The position numbers were made by a program, and so were the translations under genes. From positions 18,215,073 through 18,279,072 of the forward strand of contig CM066912.1 of NCBI GenBank assembly GCA_033964015.1: a stretch of 64,000 nt of DNA, read 5' to 3'. Positions 12,301-25,450 of the stretch are shown here, in pieces. The notes under the pieces were generated by a model, which was given only the letters and a program-made list of their open reading frames with translations, did not search any database and was not told the origin of the DNA. Positions within the stretch are counted from its first letter, which is position 1. Each line of letters begins with the position of its first letter. This stretch comes from Scolanthus callimorphus. Taxonomy: Eukaryota; Cnidaria; Anthozoa; Actiniaria; Edwardsiidae.

Positions 12301-15300
12301 CAAGTTTTCCTTTTGCTTCAAAGCTAATCACAAGCACCTTCGATAATTCACATACAATGCTTTCGAGTGGCGTACTGCAATATTCCTCGCGTCCCAGCTC
12401 TTTAGGCAGGTGTGTACGCTTGGAAAATACAAGAGACAAGTAGGATATTCTGCAGTATGCCACTCGAAAGTATTGTATCTTTGACACCATGCTACAGAAA
12501 AGGCAACGTTTTGCGTAATTGCAGGTTGAGTGGAATACAGCCGAATATGCCACACCATTAGTAATTGGCTGTATCATGGTGTTGTTAAGACATATTTTAC
12601 CAGGATTTCGAGCAATTTTGTCAAAAAGTGGTCAAAATTCCAGCTACTCAAAACTTTAGAACCCCTTGGCTTGATTTTGGTTTGCTTTCGAAGAACTACA
12701 TATAACGAATAACCTGGGTTTGTCCCGCCATGAAATTCGCATGGAGAGCGGAGAAATTGAATTTCAAAGTTTACCTCCTGGAGGAGATAGTAGGAAAGCT
12801 CCATGTCAAGCGCGCGTCCTTCCAAATCCCTATACCTTTCTTTGTATATAAACATCGAAATGTATTTTCATAGCTTCCCTTCAAGATTTCTTAATGGAAC
12901 TAACTCGAGTTTACTTCTTGCATGCAAACGCTTCAAAAGATGCTAAAATAAAGTCAATAGGTTTTGTACTTTCTAGGAACCCGATTTTTGGCCACACGTT
13001 GCTCGAATCACTAATGAACAATCTGTCTTAAATATACATATTTTTTTTAACCCTTGAAAATGTTTATGAAAACATTTGAAAATTGTAAGTTCTTCCTGCG
13101 AGCAGTAATAATGTAATAAACTTATCGTAGTCTGCTTGCATTAATAGTCCAGCATGCACCGCGCACTTTATTCAACTTCAGATTCAACCGAGAAAAGCCC
13201 GCGGTGCATGCTGTATGCATGCTTACACCATATAATCGACACTAATTTTTTTGGGAAAATCGCCGCATGTCCATCAGCCCTTAGAAATATCGTTGTTACT
13301 TTGACACGCTCTTATTTGAAGACATTGAACAAAGTATTCAATGATATCAAGAGTGGATTGATGATGCAGAAATCAGTTATAGAGCGGATGACTGTCGTGA
13401 ATTTGTAATTACGTCACAATCACTTCTATAGAGCGGTTTTCATATGACTGTAGTGAAACCAATCACAAAGTAATTACACCAATTCTGAATAAAACCTTTA
13501 GGCGTAATAACAAAATAATTTCGAATTATTCACGACATTGATCTGAAATCTGCTCTAAGTTTTATTCCGAAGGTGTAATAACTTTGCGATTTTGTTTATC
13601 ATATGGAATATCTAGAGAGTAACCAGCGAATTATACATGATTGGGGATAATTCAAATCCCATTTCCCACTGCACAATTGCAGTGTGGTAAGCGTGTGATC
13701 AACGCCTTATTTAGCACTGCTTGGTTTAACTCTTTATGCCTTCGAAATGTGCTAGGAAAAGGTCCTGTGTCAATCGCCATTAGCATACGTATCTCGGTCT
13801 CCAAACCTCGAACTCGAATGCTTTAGCGCGTTGTTCCTTTGCCAAGCGCCAAGCCTGCTGTAAAAGTTATGGGTATACAATGGTCCTTGTAAAAATGACT
13901 GCCACGTCAAGCTTTATTTTGAATATTTCGGAGCTCGAAAGCTCAGAGATTCAATTTATGAGGCGTGAAAAGCTCGCCTCAAATTGTTAGTGGGCTCGAT
14001 TTTTTGGGCTAAAAAACTGGCGGAGGCTGGCGATTAAGCTCGGACTCTAACACAAGGCTCGAGACAGCGGATTTGACCATGCTATAGTCCTGAACTCAAA
14101 AGTCTAGAAGTGTCAAGCGAATGACAGAATCACAGAATAACTTAAGACCTAGTTTGCATGTAGGTTTGCATGTAGGAGAAAACGATTGGCCCCGAGAGGC
14201 TCAGCAAATGATTGTTATGCGCATATTTTAGTCATCCCGGGTTTATGTAAGCATTACGTTAGCCTGATACTACTGGTGTGAAGGCATTTATTCATAAGGA
14301 TGCACCACATTGATTTCATAAGTTATAATACGTATGAACAAAGACTGACGAAAAATTAAGTGAAAAAGGTAAACAAGCAAGAACAGGCATCCAAAGTCTG
14401 CAGTTCGCTCGCTTCTTTGCATACTAAACGAGTCCTAGCAATGTGCACAGGCATAGACATATGCAAAGCTCTCGTGCAAGACATGCCCAGAATTGCTATC
14501 CACTAACCCTCGCATCGCGCTTTTAAAATAATGACGGAAACTCTAACGGATCTATTTTACGATCAGTAATAGAATCTTTAGATATAGAAAAAGTACTGCA
14601 GTTTCTTAAAATAGCCATGAATACAAAGGATCAGGTAAGAAGCAAAGGTGAGTGCTTATATTTACGGCTAAAAAAGAACAATAGGTAGGCCCGCTGCTTG
14701 GAAGAGAAAAAGCATTTGATCGTCTATTATATTTCAGTCCTCAAGTGCCAAGATTTACATGTTTCACGTCATAAAGAACCCGATTTATGCAATAAAACTG
14801 GGAAATGGAATTGCTTACCAGGTTGTGAAGTGCGGGTAAATAGAGCTGTACTGTGCCATATTATTCTTGTAACGAGTCGCGCAACAGACTCAATTACATT
14901 TTTCTAGACCCTCGTTACTTCGAGAAACGTAAAAAATGTAACGAATGGCCAACACCATGACTTAATGCTCAAAAAATGCCGAAAATGTCTGACACCCAAT
15001 TTGTATTAGCGTGGCTGGGGAGATCTTGAAGCCTTTTACACGACACCGTCAATAGGTTATGATATTTACATTCACCTGGACATTATAAAAAGCTCATTTT
15101 TTTTACAGCAAAGTGGCAGGAAAACCTAATGTTATTTCGCTTACATTTCTTGTGTGACGGTATTTAAGGTAACTAAATTAATCCTGAAATTGCGTTAGAG
15201 CCCCTTTAAGCTTTAACAATTTTCAATCCCAAAAACACATGAACTAAAGTCCACCTCACAAAAGCGCTAAGTCACTATTGGTTACTGAATTTGACTCAAA

Positions 15301-16110
15301 TATCACTGAGGGGGCTGCGAAGATTCATGATATAACCTGCTATGAGCTCTTTCATTGTAGGAGAGAGATAAACATCCTTATCAGGCAAAAGAACTAGTTC
15401 AAGTTTTGTAGCGACTGGGAGGCAGTTTCTAAAACGGTTGCATTGAAGGAATTGGGTCTACAGTAAAGTGACTCTTTACATGGGGGTAAATTTTTGGTTA
15501 CATGTCAACTAATTTTGATAGCGGGCTTAAAGGTGAAAAAATGTCTAGCTACGTCCCTGCTTATATATGTGATCGCCTGTTTTAAAGTAGTAAACAACGA
15601 ATCACACGATAAAGCAAAGCCGGAAAAAAGCGTGGTCCAGAAATCTTTTTTGTTATCGTCTATTCAGGTTTATCGTGAATGGAAAGAACTCGAGCACTGC
15701 ACTTTTCACGTGGGTCCAAACAATTTACATTATTTTTCTTTCTTTTTATTTTGTACTAGTACGACTGCTGAAATACTAGCGCCAGAGCAAAGTCGTTCAC
15801 AAACTATATAAACATCGACTCTAATAGCAATCTCATATTCATATTTGCAACAAACCAAACTGTTTTCCCCGAGTATGATTTCAACGCAAGATTACGTTGT
15901 CATCTCCACGCCTATACATTTTTCATGATAACCCCTTTTATAAAATCTTCACCCAAAAACATGACATGGCAAAAATACGAACGAAATAGTAGGTGTAGGA
16001 TGTATTCCAAAATATTATGTACTAGAAGTACAACTGTTAGTTATGTGAAGTATAACAAACTTAAAGCTACTCGAATTCAAATACTTATGACAAACTTAAA
16101 GCTACTCGAA
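12301..16110. other. Gene-free stretch with small inverted repeats
   Basis: Apart from the 12353-12478 foldback, I see a short inverted repeat AGCATGCACCGCGC / GCGGTGCATGCT at 13152-13210 and remnants of an ATGACTGTCGT-type MITE near 13388-13450. No supported exon was found. A 20-bp direct repeat (CAAACTTAAAGCTACTCGAA) at about 16049 and 16091 borders the hairpins that follow. Confidence 0.5.
12353..12478. repeat. Foldback repeat
   Basis: ACAATGCTTTCGAGTGGCGT at about 12353 pairs with ATGCCACTCGAAAGTATTGT ending at about 12478. The arms are about 33 bp with a few mismatches. Confidence 0.6.
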
Positions 16111-16218
16111 GTTTAATAGTTATAAATGTACGCGAAAGGTGACCGATATAGACGTTTTGGATATAGTTCCAAAACGTCTATATCGGTCACCTTTCGCGTA
16201 CATTTATAACTATTAAAC
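16111..16218. repeat. Perfect 51-bp inverted repeat with 6-base loop
   Basis: Left arm 16111-16161 and right arm 16168-16218 are exact complements, separated by TATAGT. It begins GTTTAATAGTTATAAATG. No coding content. Confidence 0.95.
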
Positions 16219-16251
16219 GAAGGAGCACTATAATAGTATAGTGCTCCTTCG
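16218..16251. repeat. Second perfect hairpin abutting the first (15-bp arms)
   Basis: CGAAGGAGCACTATA, loop ATAG, TATAGTGCTCCTTCG. It shares its first base with the end of the preceding 51-bp hairpin. Confidence 0.95.
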
Positions 16252-16721
16252 TTAGTGTAAATTGAGTTTCAGCCTAGTGAATTGGGAATTGTATTAAGTT
16301 CGGCCAAAGTTATTAATATTTATAGAGTATAGATGTCTATTAACAGTGATACATACTGCCTGCGAAATAGCAAAAGCTACAGTCGAGGCAAGCAGTGTGG
16401 GGGACGTCAGAATTCCCAAGAGTCTCGTTCTATTGATCATTTTTAAAAGAACGAAGACAATTATAATATAGTTACCATTCATCTGCAAATGAACCTCGTA
16501 TTTGGACATGATAGGCCCCTCTGTGGACATGAACGTCCTTATATGGAAGTCGTACGACGGATACTCGCTGATATTGACTAAAACGGCGCACGTGTGTACA
16601 AAAAAAACCCAGCACCATCTCGGCTTTGTGAAGGTATTTGGCTAAATAACACTCATATTCATTTGTTAGTCGTCTTTTCAACCTATGCCTTCGACTTTTA
16701 CGCTCAACAAGCATGTGAGGC

Positions 16722-17101
16722 CATTCTCGAACCCATAGCTCCCCGGCTCGTCGCCTCGCAGGGAAGGCTCTGGTGAAAAAAAAGTAGCTTAATCTCGCTT
16801 TATAAAAACGTGTGTCAAAAATAACACTGGCATTCGTTTCCTAGTCGTCTGTTCAACCTATGCCTTCGACTTGAACGCTCCAAAAGTAATTGTGGGGCAT
16901 AAAACCACCACTTTTTTTCACGCATGCGCCGATGGCTGCCACCAGAGCCTCCCCGCGAGGTGACGAGCCGAGGAGCCCTGGGTACGAGAATGTTGTGAGG
17001 TACATCAATAGTTAATTTTCGTCTGCGCATGCGTCAGTGGCTGTCACCAGAACCCGGCTCCCCGCGAGGTGACGAGCCGGGAAGCTCTGGTTACGAGAAT
17101 G
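16722..17101. repeat. Cluster of three GC-rich hairpin modules
   Basis: Copies at about 16722-16775 (reverse), 16940-16992 and 17045-17101 (forward). Each reads roughly CACCAGAGCCTCCCCGCGAG, then a GACGAGCC core, then GGGAGCTCTGGGTACGAGAA. The CCAGAGC..GGGG and CCCCGG..GCTCTGG parts are self-complementary. The same module recurs near 23.7-24.3 kb and 51.7-51.9 kb. Confidence 0.8.
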
Positions 17102-17183
17102 CGCAAACCATGCATCATAATGAAGTCACGTTTTATTCCCCGATAGTTACAAAACAAACACACTCGGAACACTCGATGCAATT

Positions 17184-19294
17184 GACTGGAAGCAGCGAGG
17201 TAGTACTCACTCCCCAATTTTTGCCATTAAAATCAATTTTTAAAGCATCGGTTTGCAGTAAGCTCATTCTCTAAGCTCAAGTCTATGCACCTAATACTCA
17301 TCTTTCCCTGGAAAAATAATTTTTGTGAAAAAGAGTTTTTTAGGATCGAAAAATCATTATAAATATCTCTGTTTTTATGCAAATTTGCATGTCCCAGCGT
17401 CACACGTTCAGCGCCTGGTGTAAAAATATTTTTACTTATTTCTTCATGGATAAAACATACAACGCAAAATTTGCCATAAATCGAAGTTACAATCCTAAAT
17501 GAAATAACTTATATGGTATTTTCTTCAATATATGCATCTTCTTCGATATTATTAGTGAAAACGTCTTTGCCATTTTCGTGTCCCAAAAATTTGATAATTT
17601 TAGCGTATTTCAGGTTTTTTAGATGAATTGTCAAAATAAGCAACGCCGCAATGAAACAAACTGAGCCAACTGTGGTCTATAGATTTTTATGTCGAAATGT
17701 GGCATTCTGACTGAGATCGGAAATAAGTTCTTGGAAATATAAAATTTCGAAGTTTACTGAAAGCATTGTCCCCCACCAAATTTAAAGCATAATAATACGA
17801 CCGGGGTTGCATTTCCTCTAATATATAGATAACCATAAGCCTTATTGCACTAAGAAACTACAGATGTGTGGTCTAGTAAAATTGCAGTCATTTGGTCTAT
17901 TGCCCGGACTTATAGCCTATTTTGAGAGAGTTTATCAATGGCGTGAAGTTTACTGAAAGTTTTGTCCCCCACTTCATAAAATTTACATATCTAAATAAAC
18001 GACAGCAAATGTGATTGCTACCGAAGTTTGTTTCTATTTTCTTCGTTTACATTTAAAAAAAATCAAGGTTTTTTGCTCAAACTATTTAAACCTATACATC
18101 TGAGATTCCATTCGCACCGACGAGGTAGATTTCGGCTATAACACACGAGATCTAAAACTCACCATGTTATTTTTGTAATTTATGCAATTCGGAAGAAATT
18201 CATTACAGTTTAGAAAAAGTTCTTCATTTTTTCTGTTTTTCAGATAATTTTAGCGCGCGATTAGTTTCACATTTATCGCAAATCAACGGGAATTTATTCA
18301 AGACAATAGGTATCTTAGTAGATTTGAAGCGTTTTACTGTATTTTGCAAAAAAAAGGTATTTTGAACCACTGCCATTGCGTGTTATTAATAAAAAAAACT
18401 AAGAAAATGTGCACTCTAAGGTGGCTTATAGCAGTTTCTAGTTGACTCTTCGGTCTGGTATGGCCTGTATCTCACGTGCTATACATACACAGAAAGGCAA
18501 GCCACTTTACAAGAAACATGCAATTGATCGTTATATGTGTTTACATGTTTTGTTTAAATTGACGCTTCCATGGCAACGAAATGGCGACCCTCCATTTTTT
18601 GAGTTGAAGAATCCACCCAGACATGCAAGATAACTTTTCGCAATACCAACGCCAATGAGGTCAGACTATAAGTTTGAAGAAATAGGCCAAGAGCGTTTCG
18701 AAGACCATTTTTTGTCAAGAAAATCAAGCGTAGTCAATCAAACTCGTGAGCCAATCAGATCCTTTCCTAGTTTCGCCTAGTGCGACATGTCTGTTGCGAC
18801 ATGTCTCGAAAAACAAGCCAAAGGAGTGCACTGAACAAGGATCCGATTGGCTCACACGATTGTGATTGACTACGCAGCCAACTTAACTGCCAAAGGCTCA
18901 CTAGATTTGAACCTACAGGGTCAGGTGTTATCAGAAACACTTGCAAATGGCTTTTCTAAAAGAAAATTTTTTATTATAAACGTTGTGACTGGTGATTTTT
19001 CCAACTGTTATGTACCGTTCGAATTTTTGATATTGGGAGAGTGCAAGTGGGTTTTTTTTTGCAAAAGAAAGGAATCTTGCGTTTGACTAGTTACCAGACC
19101 CCACCCGGTAAGGAGATAAAATTGCTCATATTATCAGAAATATTGATCAAAATCAGTTGAAAAATAGATAATTCGACGTGTTTCTCTATAAACCATAGTG
19201 CAAAGTAGCCAAATGCAAAACGTTATAAGTAAAGAAAAATACGTCGGAAAACTCGCATGTGACGGTAGTGAGTACCACCTCGCTGCTTCCAGTC
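17184..19294. mobile_element. Non-autonomous TIR transposon, copy A (2.11 kb)
   Basis: Terminal inverted repeats GACTGGAAGCAGCGAGGT and the complement flank the element, with a likely 3-bp target duplication ATT on both sides. The whole body is nearly identical to 20973-23082. It has no transposase frame; its longest frames are under 80 codons. An internal imperfect inverted repeat (about 18729-18880) has GAGCCAATCAGATCC on one arm and GGATCCGATTGGCTC on the other. A 3-bp duplication would suit a Harbinger-type mover, but this is inference. Confidence 0.85.
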
Positions 19295-19304
19295 ATTATT
19301 AGAT

Positions 19305-19395
19305 GAGGTTTTTGTGATCTTCAGAATAAACAATGTCGAGACAGGGCCGAGCCTGATTCCACTTGGCGAGACATTTATTCTGGAAATCACAAAAA
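19305..19395. repeat. Foldback repeat
   Basis: GGTTTTTGTGATCTTCAGAA near 19305 pairs with TTCTGGAAATCACAAAAACC near 19395. It lies just outside copy A of the 2.1-kb element. Confidence 0.6.
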
Positions 19396-19407
19396 CCGAA
19401 TTCAATA

Positions 19408-19640
19408 ATTGTTTTATTATACATTGATTCAGTAAAAATTATTTTCTTTTTGTGAAGCAATTTTTTTAAGCAAGCGCCTTGTTAAAATAGGGAAAGCGCT
19501 CTAGTCCCACGATGCATTGCGCGCGTATCAAGATCAGCATGCTGATTCTTGAAGACCCTCAAAATACGTGATTCCCAAAGTAAAGCGCGCGCTCTTGGCC
19601 AATCAGAATCGATATAGCGAATACAATGTATAATAAAAGG
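19408..19640. repeat. Putative MITE with TTTTATTATACATTG ends
   Basis: TGTTTTATTATACATTG at 19408 is complementary to CAATGTATAATAAAAG ending near 19640. Low-copy here and non-coding. Confidence 0.5.
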
Positions 19641-20972
19641 TATAATTATCAATAATTTGACAGAGCTGTGGCGATTTCGAGCAATAAATGAATGCGAACT
19701 ACGAAGTATGGTTGATGACACATGGTTTCATGAGCAACGTTAAGTTGTAGTGTCATTTCTCTTGGTATCATGATAAAAATCTACCTCCAACGTTTAAACA
19801 TAATCTGACGCACAAGAAACCATTATCTTGCTGGAGATGAGTAACCATCAAAAGCTCGTTAGTGAAACGATTAAGATATGTTTCCCGCATGATAGTGGAG
19901 GAGACACACATTAATCCCCCATTAGACAATAACAGACGGACATTCTTTGTTTGCTTTTTAGGAAGAGATAAGAACAGACGGCACCTCTACGCTCATTGAG
20001 GGAGGAACTGAAAAACGAGATTTAGCGTCCAAAACGTTTAGCAAAACGACGGATAGCGACTACGAATCTCTCTCAAGGGGAAGATGCCATCTTCGTGTTC
20101 ATATTATGCTTCTTCAGTTTTCATAGAACTGTAGACTCTGTGATGTCAACGTTTTCCAGGTTTTTTTGATTGGACAATGTCTAACTGTTCAAGAATTAAC
20201 CAACGAACTTATGAAAAACGTTCTATGAAAAACTTGTGTTTTCCCCTCTAAGCACGTGCCATTTCACTCAGTAAATTGCTTTTCTTTGTTGACCAAATCT
20301 GTTTGGCCCCCAAAAGATGTGAATAAGGCTACGGCAAACGCCGAACTTCAGCCGCCCTTCTTCTGTCGAACCTTTCCTTTTTCAAAGGATGCCGCTTCAT
20401 TATACTTTATAATCAATAAATTTCTATTGTTTTGTATTGGAACGGCGCGACTCTGGCACGGCGTTTGCCGTAGGCCTAAGAAAGGGATGGCATGTAAACT
20501 GAAACGGGAAATATTTCAGCCAAAGCTTGAAAGTTTGAATGTGACAACAAAAGTAATAAAACGGTCAAGCTGAAGACGTCAATTGTTTTGTTCTTGAAAT
20601 GTTATTTATAAATGGGCGAAAACTAAACCTAAAATATTACTTACGATTCACCACAACCGTGGAAGAAGACACACGAAGTCCCTCTCGCTACCAGTTCAGT
20701 TCCCAAATTGCGACTGGTTACTTGGACGAAACTCTCAATACTCGAAAGGTATGCTCTTAAATACCAGTCTCATCCATTCTTACCGGATAAGACCGAGGAT
20801 GGACTGAGTAATTAATCATCTTTTGAAAGAGACACACACAAAAAAAATTAAAACGTGGTTGATCAGGTTACTAATAAGGTTTTGCTTATTCTCTTCTATA
20901 ATTCCAAATCAACAAACTAATTTATATGAAAGGCTATATCAGGAACTTAGATCTTAGATGAATTTTAGTTTA

Positions 20973-23082
20973 GACTGGAAGCAGCGAGGTGGTACTCACT
21001 CGCCAATTTTTGCCGTTAAAATCAATTTTTAAAGCATCGGTTTGCAGTAAGCTCATTCTCTAAGCACAAGTCTATGCACCTAATATTCATCTTTCCCTGG
21101 AAAAATAATTTTTGTGAAAAAGAGTTTTTTAGGATCGAAAAATCATTATAAATATCTCTGTTTTTATGCAAATTTGCATGTCCCAGCGTCACACGTTCAG
21201 CGCCTGGTGTAAAAATATTTTTACTTATTTCTTCATGGATAAAACATACAACTCAAAATTTGCCATAAATCGAAGTTCCAATCCTAAATGAAATAACTTA
21301 CATGGTATTTTCTTCAATATATGCATCTTCTTCGATATTATTAGCGAAAACGTCTTTGCAATTTTCGTGTCCCAAAAATTTGATAATTTTAGCGTATTTC
21401 AGTTTTTTTAGATTTATTGTCAAAATAAGCAACGCCGCAATGAAACAAACTGAGCCAACTGTGGTCTATAGATTTTTATGTCGAAATGTGGCATTCTGAC
21501 TGAGATCGGAAATAAGTTCTTGGAAATATAAAATTTCGAAGTTTACTGAAAGCATTGTCCCCCACCAAAATTTCAAGCATAATAATACGACCGGGGTTTG
21601 CATTTCCTCTAATATATAGATAACCATAAGCCTTATTGCACTAAGAAACTACAGATGTGTGGTCTAGTAAAATTGCAGTCATTTGGTCTATTGCCCGGAC
21701 TTATAGCCTATTTGAGAGAGTTTAGCAATGGCGTGAAGTTTACTGAAAGTTTTGTCCCCCACTTCATAAAATTTACATATCTAAACAAACGACTGCAAAT
21801 GTGATTGCTACCGAAGTTTGTTTCTAATTTCTTCGTTTACATTTAAAAAAATTCAAGTTTTTTTGCTCAAACTATTCAAATATATACATCTGAGATTTCA
21901 TTCGCACCGACGAGGTAGATTTCGGCTATAACACACGAGATTTAAAACTCACTATGTTATTTTTGTAATTTATGCAATTCGGAAGAAATTCATTACAGTT
22001 TAGAAAAAGTTCTTCATTTTTTCTGTTTTTCAGATAATTTTAGCGCGCGATTAGTTTCACATTTATCGCAAATCAACGGGAATTTATTCAAGACAATAGG
22101 TATCTTAGTAGATTTGAAGCGTTGTCTGTATTTTGCAAAAAAATAGGTATTTTGAACCACTGCCATTGCGTGTTATTAATAAAAAAAACTAAGAAAATTT
22201 GCACTCTAAGGTGGCTTAATGCAGTTTTTAGTTGACTCTTCGGTCTGGTATGGCCTTTATCTCACGTGCTATACATACACAGAAAGGATAGCCACTTTAC
22301 AAGAAACATGCAATTGATCGTTATATGTGTTTACATGTTTTGCTTAAATTGACGCTTCCATGGCAACGAAATGGCGGCCCTCCATTTTTTGAGTCGAAGA
22401 ATCCACCCAGACATGCAAGATAACTTTTCGCAATACCAACGCCAATGAGGTCAGACTAAAAGTTTGAAGAAATAGGCCAAGAGCGTTTCGAAGACCATTT
22501 TTTCGTCAAGAAAATCAAGCGTAGTCAATCAAACTCGTGAGCCAATCAGATCCTTTCCTAGTTTCGCCTAGTGCGACATGTCTGTTGCGACATGTCTCGA
22601 AAAACAAGCCAAAGGAGTGCACTGAACAAGGATCCGATTGGCTCACACGATTGTGATTGACTACGCAGCCAACTTAACTGCCAAAGGCTCACTAGATTTG
22701 AACCTACAGGGTCAGGTGTTATCAGAAACACTTGCAAATGGCATTTCTAAAAGAAAGGTTTTTATTATAAACGTTGTGACTGGTGATTTTTCCAACTGTT
22801 GTGTACCGTTCGAATTTTGATATTGGGAGAGTGCAAGTGGTTTTTTTTGCAAAAGAAAGGAATCTTGCGTTTGACTAGTTACCAGACCCCACCCGGTAAG
22901 GAGATAAAATTGCTCATATTATCAGAAATATTGATAAAAATCAGTTGAAAAATAGATAATTGGACGTGTTTCTCTATAAACCATAGTGCAAAGTAGCCAA
23001 ATGCAAAACGTTATAAGTAAAGAAAAATACGTTGGAAAACTCGCATGTGACGGCAGTGAGTACCACCTCGCTGCTTCCAGTC
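20973..23082. mobile_element. Non-autonomous TIR transposon, copy B (2.11 kb)
   Basis: Same ends as copy A (GACTGGAAGCAGCGAGGT and complement), same orientation, and flanked on both sides by TTA (3-bp target duplication). It differs from copy A only by scattered substitutions and 1-2 base indels. The different duplications (ATT against TTA) show two separate insertions rather than one segmental duplication. Confidence 0.88.
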
Positions 23083-23660
23083 TTAATGGTGTTTGACAAA
23101 CTCGGTAATTTAATTGATTACCAAGGTGTTAAGAGTGGCAGGAAAATTAACATGGAACGGTTGGTTGGAAATTCTACACATCGAGGGATAAATAGTAGTT
23201 CCTCATTAAAAGGATTTAAATAAACCAATGTTCATTTATCCCTAAACAGAAAATAACATCAACAGTTGTTTAATGCAGTTTTAATTAAAATGCAACAGGT
23301 GTAATGGAGGATGCCACAGTGCCATTTTAAATTATAATTAAGATATCAACAGTAAATTAACAAGTGAACACCATTTCCGCAGCAAACGGTCACCTGGTTG
23401 GCTTTGTCTGATTCCCACTAAAAAGAAAAGCGGTTTCCACAAAGAAGATTTTAGATAACTGAAGCCTCTTCTGGTGTCCCTAAGCTTTGTGACAATTATT
23501 TCTATTGGAGCTCTAAGGGCGGAAGACACAAAAGCAAAACTAACCATAAAATACTGTGCTATCGACTTCATAATAAGCGAACTGTTTTATACGTTTTCAG
23601 ATATTGCGTGCGAGCGGCGATCAAGTTGTTATCTCCCCAACACGTGTTCCGCCCTCGAAT

Positions 23661-24265
23661 CATTCTCGTCACCTCGCGGGGCTCTGGTGACAGCCACCGA
23701 CGCATGCGTATAAGAAAATGGTGGTCTTATGCCTCATAATTACTTTTGGAGCGTTCAAGTCGGAAGCATAGGTTGAAAAGACGACTAGGAAACGAATGCC
23801 AGTGTTATTTTGACAGCTACGTTTTTAAAAAGCGAGATTAAGCTACTTTTATGTACGCTTGCGCGCCATTTCAGCCAATCAGCGAAGGCCTTCAAATGGA
23901 TGTCACCAGAGCCTCCGCTGCGAGGCGACGAGCCGGGGAGCTCTGGGTTCGAGAATGCCTGTCGAATAAACTGCAAAATAACCACTGCGCAAGCGCAGAA
24001 CTAGGTAATTTTCCGAGTTGCCTCATTCTCGTAACCAGAGCTCCCCGGCTCATCTGCTCGCTTGACGCGTAGGAGGCTCTGGGGACATCCATTTGAGGGC
24101 CGTCGCGGATTGGCTGGTTTTGAACGTTGGGGCATGCGCAGAAAGTTGTTTCTCTCCACGGCTGTTTCTCTCAACGACTCTGTATCAAATCTCGCGCATA
24201 CGTCAATGGCTGTCACCAGAGCCTCCCCGCGAGACGAGCCGCAGGGAACTCTGGGTTCGAGAATG
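23661..24265. repeat. Cluster of four GC-rich hairpin modules
   Basis: Copies at about 23661-23693 (reverse, partial), 23901-23957 (forward), 24023-24088 (reverse) and 24211-24265 (forward). Each is bounded by (A/T)CGAGAATG or CATTCTCG. They flank segments with GCATGCG and CGCATACG, as in the 16.7-17.1 kb and 51.7-51.9 kb clusters. Confidence 0.8.
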
Positions 24266-24491
24266 GAGTTGGCCTATTAATTACAGCGGAGCTCCGGCGG
24301 ACACCGAATGCGCCCCCGTAGCGGAGCTCCATAGCTACACGCAGGACAAAAAGGAAACAACAGAAAAGTGTATATGTATCGACCTTGATTTTCATGGACT
24401 TTTTGCGCGTTCGTTTGTTCGTCGTCCGTCACACAGGCAACCCACCAGTTTTCATATTACAAGCGGGAAAATGATAAAGGCGAGAAAGAAT

Positions 24492-24706
24492 TAAAGGCCC
24501 ATTACACCTTTCTATAATGCATTGCGCACCGTGGTGTTTATGTTTTGGTTTTGAAAACGAAAAAAAGATAACAAAAACTGTTCAAAAGCTTAAATTTATC
24601 TATCAACTGGCTTCTCAATCTCTTTTCTTATAGTATGTCAAAAGATATCAAGGATATAAATAACACGACGCGCAATGCATTCTAGAACGGTGGCATGGGC
24701 CTTTAA
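24492..24706. repeat. MITE with TTAAAGGCCCAT ends
   Basis: TTAAAGGCCCATTACACC at 24492 is matched by the complement GGTGGCATGGGCCTTTAA ending at 24706. Both sides continue with the block AATGCATTGCGC / GCGCAATGCATT. About 215 bp, non-coding. Confidence 0.75.
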
Positions 24707-25183
24707 AGCCCTGGCCGAACGAAACGCAAGTTCACGCAAGTCGACGCAAGTGGTTTGGCTACTTTCGTCGACTTGCGCTCGTTTGGCCACCAACTTGCGA
24801 TGACTTGCGTCTCGTTTGGCCACTACATCGCAAGTGTACGCAAGTTGATGCAAGTTTCCAATTTTCTTCGTTTGCCAAATTAACGAAATATTATTACCAA
24901 AACAAGTCATGAAAATGTTGCACCTATATTTCTAGCTGTTTTTTTTACAAGAAAGTGGGTGAGATTTCTTTATTTTTCTTGTCCTTTTTTCCAAGAAAAG
25001 TACTAGCTTGAGCGCGCGCTACTGTTCGAAAGTGGCGCATGTCGTGATTAGTGCGCGCAAAACATCAAAATACTCAAATTGCATCGACACATGCATCTCG
25101 TTTGGCCACCTCAACGCAAGTGAACACAAGTTTGTGCAAGTCACATCTTGTGTCGACTTGCGTTTCGTTTGACCAGGGCTTTA
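24704..25183. mobile_element. MITE with CTTGCG-rich ends
   Basis: TAAAGCCCTGGCCGAACGAA at 24704 and the imperfect complement ending CCAGGGCTTTA at 25183. Subterminal ACGCAAG/CTTGCGT motifs recur many times. A second member lies at about 35330-35766. No transposase. Confidence 0.8.
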
Positions 25184-25450
25184 CGCTAGCCAGTGTTGTT
25201 GAAGACCTAGATCCACTGCTGTGGCACTTGCCATATTGTCACCTTTCCGCGTGAACTTGCGTTTCGTTTGACCAGGGCTTTACGCTAGCCAGTGTTGTTG
25301 AAGACCTAGATCCACTGCTGTGGCACTTGCCATATTGTCACCTTTCCGCGTGAACTTGCGTTTCGTTTGACCAGGGCTTTACGCTAGCCAGTGTTGTTGA
25401 AGACCTAGATCCACTGCTGTGGCACTTGCCATATTGTCACCTTTCCGCTT
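25157..25450. repeat. Tandem repeat, 99-bp unit, about 3 copies, including a MITE terminus
   Basis: The block CTTGCGTTTCGTTTGACCAG recurs at 25157, 25256 and 25355. Each unit holds the last ~27 bp of the preceding MITE plus about 72 bp of flank (GCTAGCCAGTGTTGTTGAAG...). Confidence 0.95.

Noticed and set aside
20256..20573. 105-codon plus-strand ORF
   Set aside because: Composition and neighbourhood look random; no conserved pattern.
17184..23082. LTR retrotransposon with 2.1-kb LTRs
   Set aside because: The two copies are direct repeats, but each has inverted ends and its own 3-bp duplication, and no gag-pol lies between them.
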